A stretch of DNA of 32,522 nucleotides, taken from the NCBI GenBank assembly GCA_023431185.1, contig JAEYXS010000089.1:1-32522 (forward strand). The letters are read 5' to 3'. This document shows, piece after piece, positions 29,861-32,522 of the stretch (position 1 is its first letter; each line of letters opens with the position of its first letter). Made by a program: the position numbers and the translations under genes. The notes beneath the pieces are model-generated. The model saw nothing but the letters and a program-made list of their open reading frames with translations. It ran no database searches and had not been told where the DNA came from. Source of the DNA: Verrucomicrobiota bacterium (GTDB taxonomy: Bacteria; Verrucomicrobiota; Verrucomicrobiia; Limisphaerales; JAEYXS01).

Positions 29861-32011
29861 ATGAACGACCAAGACCCCTCGATTACGTCCGAAAATCGTA
29901 TAAACGAACCGGTGTCACCATTGGCGCGAGAAGGTCTTTCATTAGGGGGTGACACATCGGGAGTTGACCGTGATCGCCAACCGGAAACGACGACAAGCGA
30001 GCCAAAACAATTAAAGATTGTGGTGCGCCTTGCCACCGCCGAGGCACCGCCAGAAGAACGGTCGAAGTCCACCGCTGAACTCTCCGTTCCACTCATTCTC
30101 CAATCCACACCCTCCGAAATTAAAACCTCTCCAGATGCACCCGCACCAGAAACAGCAGGAAGGGGCGCACAGACTGAAGCTGAACCGCAGCAAATCCCCG
30201 CGCGGATGTTGAATGAGTTCGTATATTGTCAGCGACTCTTTTACTACGAATTCGTTGAAGGGGTGTTTGTCGAAAGCGTAGATACCTTGCGCGGACAAGC
30301 CATCCATCAACGCGTTGATTCTGGCAACGGCGCATTGCCCGCCGCCAAGAAGAAGGCCAAAGGCGAGAAGAAGAGCGAGCCGGAGGAACCACCCGTTACT
30401 GATACCACAGAGAAAAAAACCGAAACAGCCAATACGGAACCGGAAACGATCCATTCGCGCTCCGTACAAATGGGTTCGGAGCGATTAGGCGTGGTCGCCA
30501 AAATGGACTTGGTGGAATCCAAGGCTGAAAAAGAAGACCTGTTCACCGCGCTGGAAGTCTGTCCGGTCGATTACAAGGCGGGCGCGCCCAAGGAAGGCGA
30601 AGAAGCCAATGAATTGTGGGATACGGACAAGATGCAACTTGGGTTGCAGGCCTTGATCCTGCGGGATAACGGATATACGTGCAACGAAGGCGTCATTTAT
30701 TATCGCGCCACAAAGCAGCGCGTGCGCTTACCCATCACACCGGAATTGGAAACGTGGATTCTGCAAAATATTGCTGAAGCCAAACGCGTCATCGCCGGGC
30801 CGATTCCTGCACCCTTGGTTCACTCGCCCAAATGCGTACGCTGTTCACTGGCTCCAGTTTGTTTGCCGGATGAAACCCGGATGCTGGCGCAAGCTGCGGA
30901 GTCAGTTGAAATCGAGGCTGAGACGAAACCTCCTGAAGCACCCCGAAGGTTAATCGCCGCCCGAGACGATACCCGTCCGTTGTATCTGAACACCCCCGGC
31001 TATCGCGTGGGCTGTAAAGACGAGGTGTTGACCGTTAAGGACAAGGATAAACTGATTGACGAAGTTCGGATGCGCGATGTGTCCCATGTGGCCTTGTTCG
31101 GTAATATCCAGATCTCCACCCAAGCCATTCAATCTCTCTGTGAACAGGAAGTTCCGGTCACCTATTTTTCGATGGGCGGCTGGTTTTATGGCATCACGCG
31201 TGGCCATGCTTTGAAGAATGTGTTTCTGCGTATGGAACAGTTCCGCCTGGCGCGTGATGAAATGATGTGCCTGTCACTGGCCCGGCAATTTGTGTATGGC
31301 AAGATTCGCAACCACCGCACCCTGTTGATGCGAAATCACCTGGAGCCATCCGAGGCCGTCGTCCTCAGACTCAAACGAGCCTCTGAAGATGCCCAAAACG
31401 CTGGTTCGATTGAGGAGTTACTTGGAATAGAAGGAGCCGCTGCCAGCCTATACTTTCAACAGTTCAACGGTATGGTGAAGATTGAAGACGATTTGCCAGG
31501 ACTGGAAAAACACCGAAAGGATGATCGGCAATTGGCCTTCAACTTCAATTTCAGCAATCGTAATCGACGTCCGCCCACCGACCCTGTCAATGCCATGCTG
31601 TCCTTGGCCTATAGCATGTTGGCCAAAGACTGCACCTTGGCAGCTTTAGCCGTGGGATTCGATCCGTATTTAGGGTTCTATCACCAACCCAGATTTGGGC
31701 GTCCCGCTCTGGGGCTGGATCTGATGGAAGAATTTCGGCCATTGATCGCTGAATCCACCGTCTTGAGTTGCATCAACAATCGCGTGGTAACAGAAAAGGA
31801 TTTTGTGCAAGCCGGTCAGGCCGTGAATCTTACCATCGCTGGGCGAAAACGCTTTTTCCAGACGTATGAGCAGCGCATGAGTTCGCTCATTACCCATCCA
31901 CTGTTTGATTACAAAGTCAGCTATCGCCGCGCTTTGGAGTTGCAGGCACGATTACTGGCCAAGACGTTGACGGGTGAGATTCCTGAATATGTCCCCTTAC
32001 TAACGAGGTAA
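29861..32011 (+). CDS. cas4-cas1: Cas4-Cas1 fusion with N-terminal extension
   Basis: The 716-residue adaptation protein joins Cas4 to Cas1. The Cas4 part begins near residue 112 (Ile-Pro-Ala-Arg-Met-Leu-Asn-Glu) with the Fe-S Cys123 and closing Cys325, Cys328 and Cys334. Its nuclease residues include His149 and Asp237-Tyr-Lys239. Cas1 begins near 372 and has Glu524, His608, Asp620 and Glu623/624. Cas4 trims prespacers and sets PAM and orientation; Cas1 integrates them with Cas2. Residues 1-110 are a Pro/Glu/Thr-rich extension that I do not associate with the family, and about 161-197 is a Lys/Glu/Thr-rich insert. Base composition is less GC-rich than in the upstream cas genes. cas2 follows after 3 bp. 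Confidence 0.95.
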   Translation: MNDQDPSITSENRINEPVSPLAREGLSLGGDTSGVDRDRQPETTTSEPKQLKIVVRLATAEAPPEERSKSTAELSVPLILQSTPSEIKTSPDAPAPETAGRGAQTEAEPQQIPARMLNEFVYCQRLFYYEFVEGVFVESVDTLRGQAIHQRVDSGNGALPAAKKKAKGEKKSEPEEPPVTDTTEKKTETANTEPETIHSRSVQMGSERLGVVAKMDLVESKAEKEDLFTALEVCPVDYKAGAPKEGEEANELWDTDKMQLGLQALILRDNGYTCNEGVIYYRATKQRVRLPITPELETWILQNIAEAKRVIAGPIPAPLVHSPKCVRCSLAPVCLPDETRMLAQAAESVEIEAETKPPEAPRRLIAARDDTRPLYLNTPGYRVGCKDEVLTVKDKDKLIDEVRMRDVSHVALFGNIQISTQAIQSLCEQEVPVTYFSMGGWFYGITRGHALKNVFLRMEQFRLARDEMMCLSLARQFVYGKIRNHRTLLMRNHLEPSEAVVLRLKRASEDAQNAGSIEELLGIEGAAASLYFQQFNGMVKIEDDLPGLEKHRKDDRQLAFNFNFSNRNRRPPTDPVNAMLSLAYSMLAKDCTLAALAVGFDPYLGFYHQPRFGRPALGLDLMEEFRPLIAESTVLSCINNRVVTEKDFVQAGQAVNLTIAGRKRFFQTYEQRMSSLITHPLFDYKVSYRRALELQARLLAKTLTGEIPEYVPLLTR

Positions 32012-32014
32012 ATC

Positions 32015-32305
32015 ATGCGCACAACCTACCTGGTATGTTACGACATCGCGGATGACAAACGCCTGAGAAAGGTGTTCAAGACCTGTGGTAATTTTGGCGA
32101 TCACCTGCAATTTTCCGTGTTCGAGTGTGACTTAAATCCGTCAGAAAAGATTGAATTGGAAACCGCTTTGAGCAATCTCATCAAACATGACGAAGATCAG
32201 GTGATCTTTGTCGGACTAGGGCCAGCAGAAGGACGTGGCGACCGGGTGATAACCGCGCTTGGGTTGCCTTATATGAAACTAGATGCGCCCTGTTATGTGG
32301 TTTGA
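32015..32305 (+). CDS. cas2: CRISPR-associated protein Cas2
   Basis: The 96-residue protein starts with the Cas2 strand Tyr-Leu-Val-Cys-Tyr-Asp-Ile-Ala-Asp-Asp-Lys-Arg-Leu (residues 5-17), containing the conserved Asp. It continues through Gln-Phe-Ser-Val-Phe-Glu-Cys (about 32-38) to a late strand Asp-Gln-Val-Ile-Phe-Val-Gly. Its length is typical. As a dimer it bridges two Cas1 dimers in the spacer integrase. It is the last gene of the operon, three bases after cas4-cas1, and is followed by the probable array leader. Confidence 0.96.
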   Translation: MRTTYLVCYDIADDKRLRKVFKTCGNFGDHLQFSVFECDLNPSEKIELETALSNLIKHDEDQVIFVGLGPAEGRGDRVITALGLPYMKLDAPCYVV

Positions 32306-32522
32306 GAGATTGGCGATCTTTGACAATTGACCCCGCGAGCAGTGAGGTGATGTCCAAAACCCCGCTACCGCTCGCATTATGTAACCACATGTAAATGAAT
32401 CAGTAATGACGCAGCCATTAGATATACCGAGTATGAGAACCTTCAGTAAGGTGCAGGCGGTCGCAAATGAAGAGTTGAGAACCTGCACCAGAAGAGGTAA
32501 CAGAAAGGCTCCTTCCGCGCTC
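32306..32522 (+). promoter_or_regulatory. Probable CRISPR leader (array not visible)
   Basis: The AT-richer 217 bp after cas2 have no gene and are where the leader is expected. TTGACA at 32320-32325 could be a -35 box. Inverted arms GGTGCAGG (32450-32457) and CCTGCACC (32482-32489), and a direct repeat TGAGAACCT (32434-32442, 32476-32484), are possible IHF-like or Cas1-2 docking sites. No repeat-spacer unit is seen. The last 15 or so bases could be the start of the first repeat, but this cannot be decided here. Confidence 0.5.

Noticed and set aside
32306..32522. CRISPR array within the window
   Set aside because: Only one 9-bp direct repeat and one 8-bp inverted pair are present. No regularly spaced repeat-spacer units can be found, so only a leader is called.
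19221..32522. Second attachment site (attR) inside the window
   Set aside because: I looked for another copy of the tRNA-Cys T-loop and acceptor sequence and saw none. The far boundary is probably outside.

Overview
The window looks like a chromosomal segment of a moderately GC-rich, Gram-negative, probably heterotrophic bacterium. My best guess is Verrucomicrobiota (Pedosphaera/Limisphaerales type). This is inference from the mix of secreted esterases, an SMP-30 lactonase, an AhbC-like radical SAM protein, short intergenic palindromes and the style of the tRNA-linked recombinase. No rRNA or marker tree was available.

Positions 1-19243 read as ordinary host chromosome. In order they hold the start of a secreted protein (minus), an SMP-30/gluconolactonase, a divergent NhaR-like LysR regulator and TerC membrane protein sharing a palindromic operator, a secreted metallophosphoesterase with two metal-binding motifs missing, a histidine phosphatase, a BD-FAE-type esterase and alanyl-tRNA synthetase. 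A bidirectional terminator follows, with a small minus-strand gene ending in it. Next come a membrane protein with a His/Asp-rich stretch, a YdeI-like protein, a minus-strand run of HDAC-like deacetylase, Rrf2 regulator and phosphodiester glycosidase-like membrane protein, a second secreted esterase, an AhbC/NirJ-type radical SAM enzyme, an N-acetylmuramoyl-alanine amidase lipoprotein, a HpnA-like epimerase, a TPR protein and MtnA, and finally tRNA-Cys(GCA) with its own promoter.

Directly after tRNA-Cys the character changes. A tyrosine recombinase reads away from the tRNA, followed by two opposing genes (an excisionase-like helix-turn-helix protein and an unrecognised 277-residue protein). 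Then comes an almost gene-free stretch of about 900 bp with two strong palindromes and a nested inverted repeat.

From 22614 to 32305 there is a complete type I-G (formerly I-U) CRISPR-Cas operon: cas3 with a C-terminal HD domain, csx17 (cas8), csb1 (cas7), csb2 (cas5-cas6), a cas4-cas1 fusion with an unusual N-terminal extension, and cas2. The genes are tightly packed and probably translationally coupled. The last 217 bp look like the array leader. No repeat-spacer unit is visible, so the array presumably starts at or just past the window edge.

The simplest reading is an integrative island at tRNA-Cys that carries a type I-G defence system. The second attachment site would lie outside the window. 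The known families explain the cas operon. What they do not explain is the control region between the recombinase and cas3, the two-gene cassette, and the extended Cas4-Cas1.
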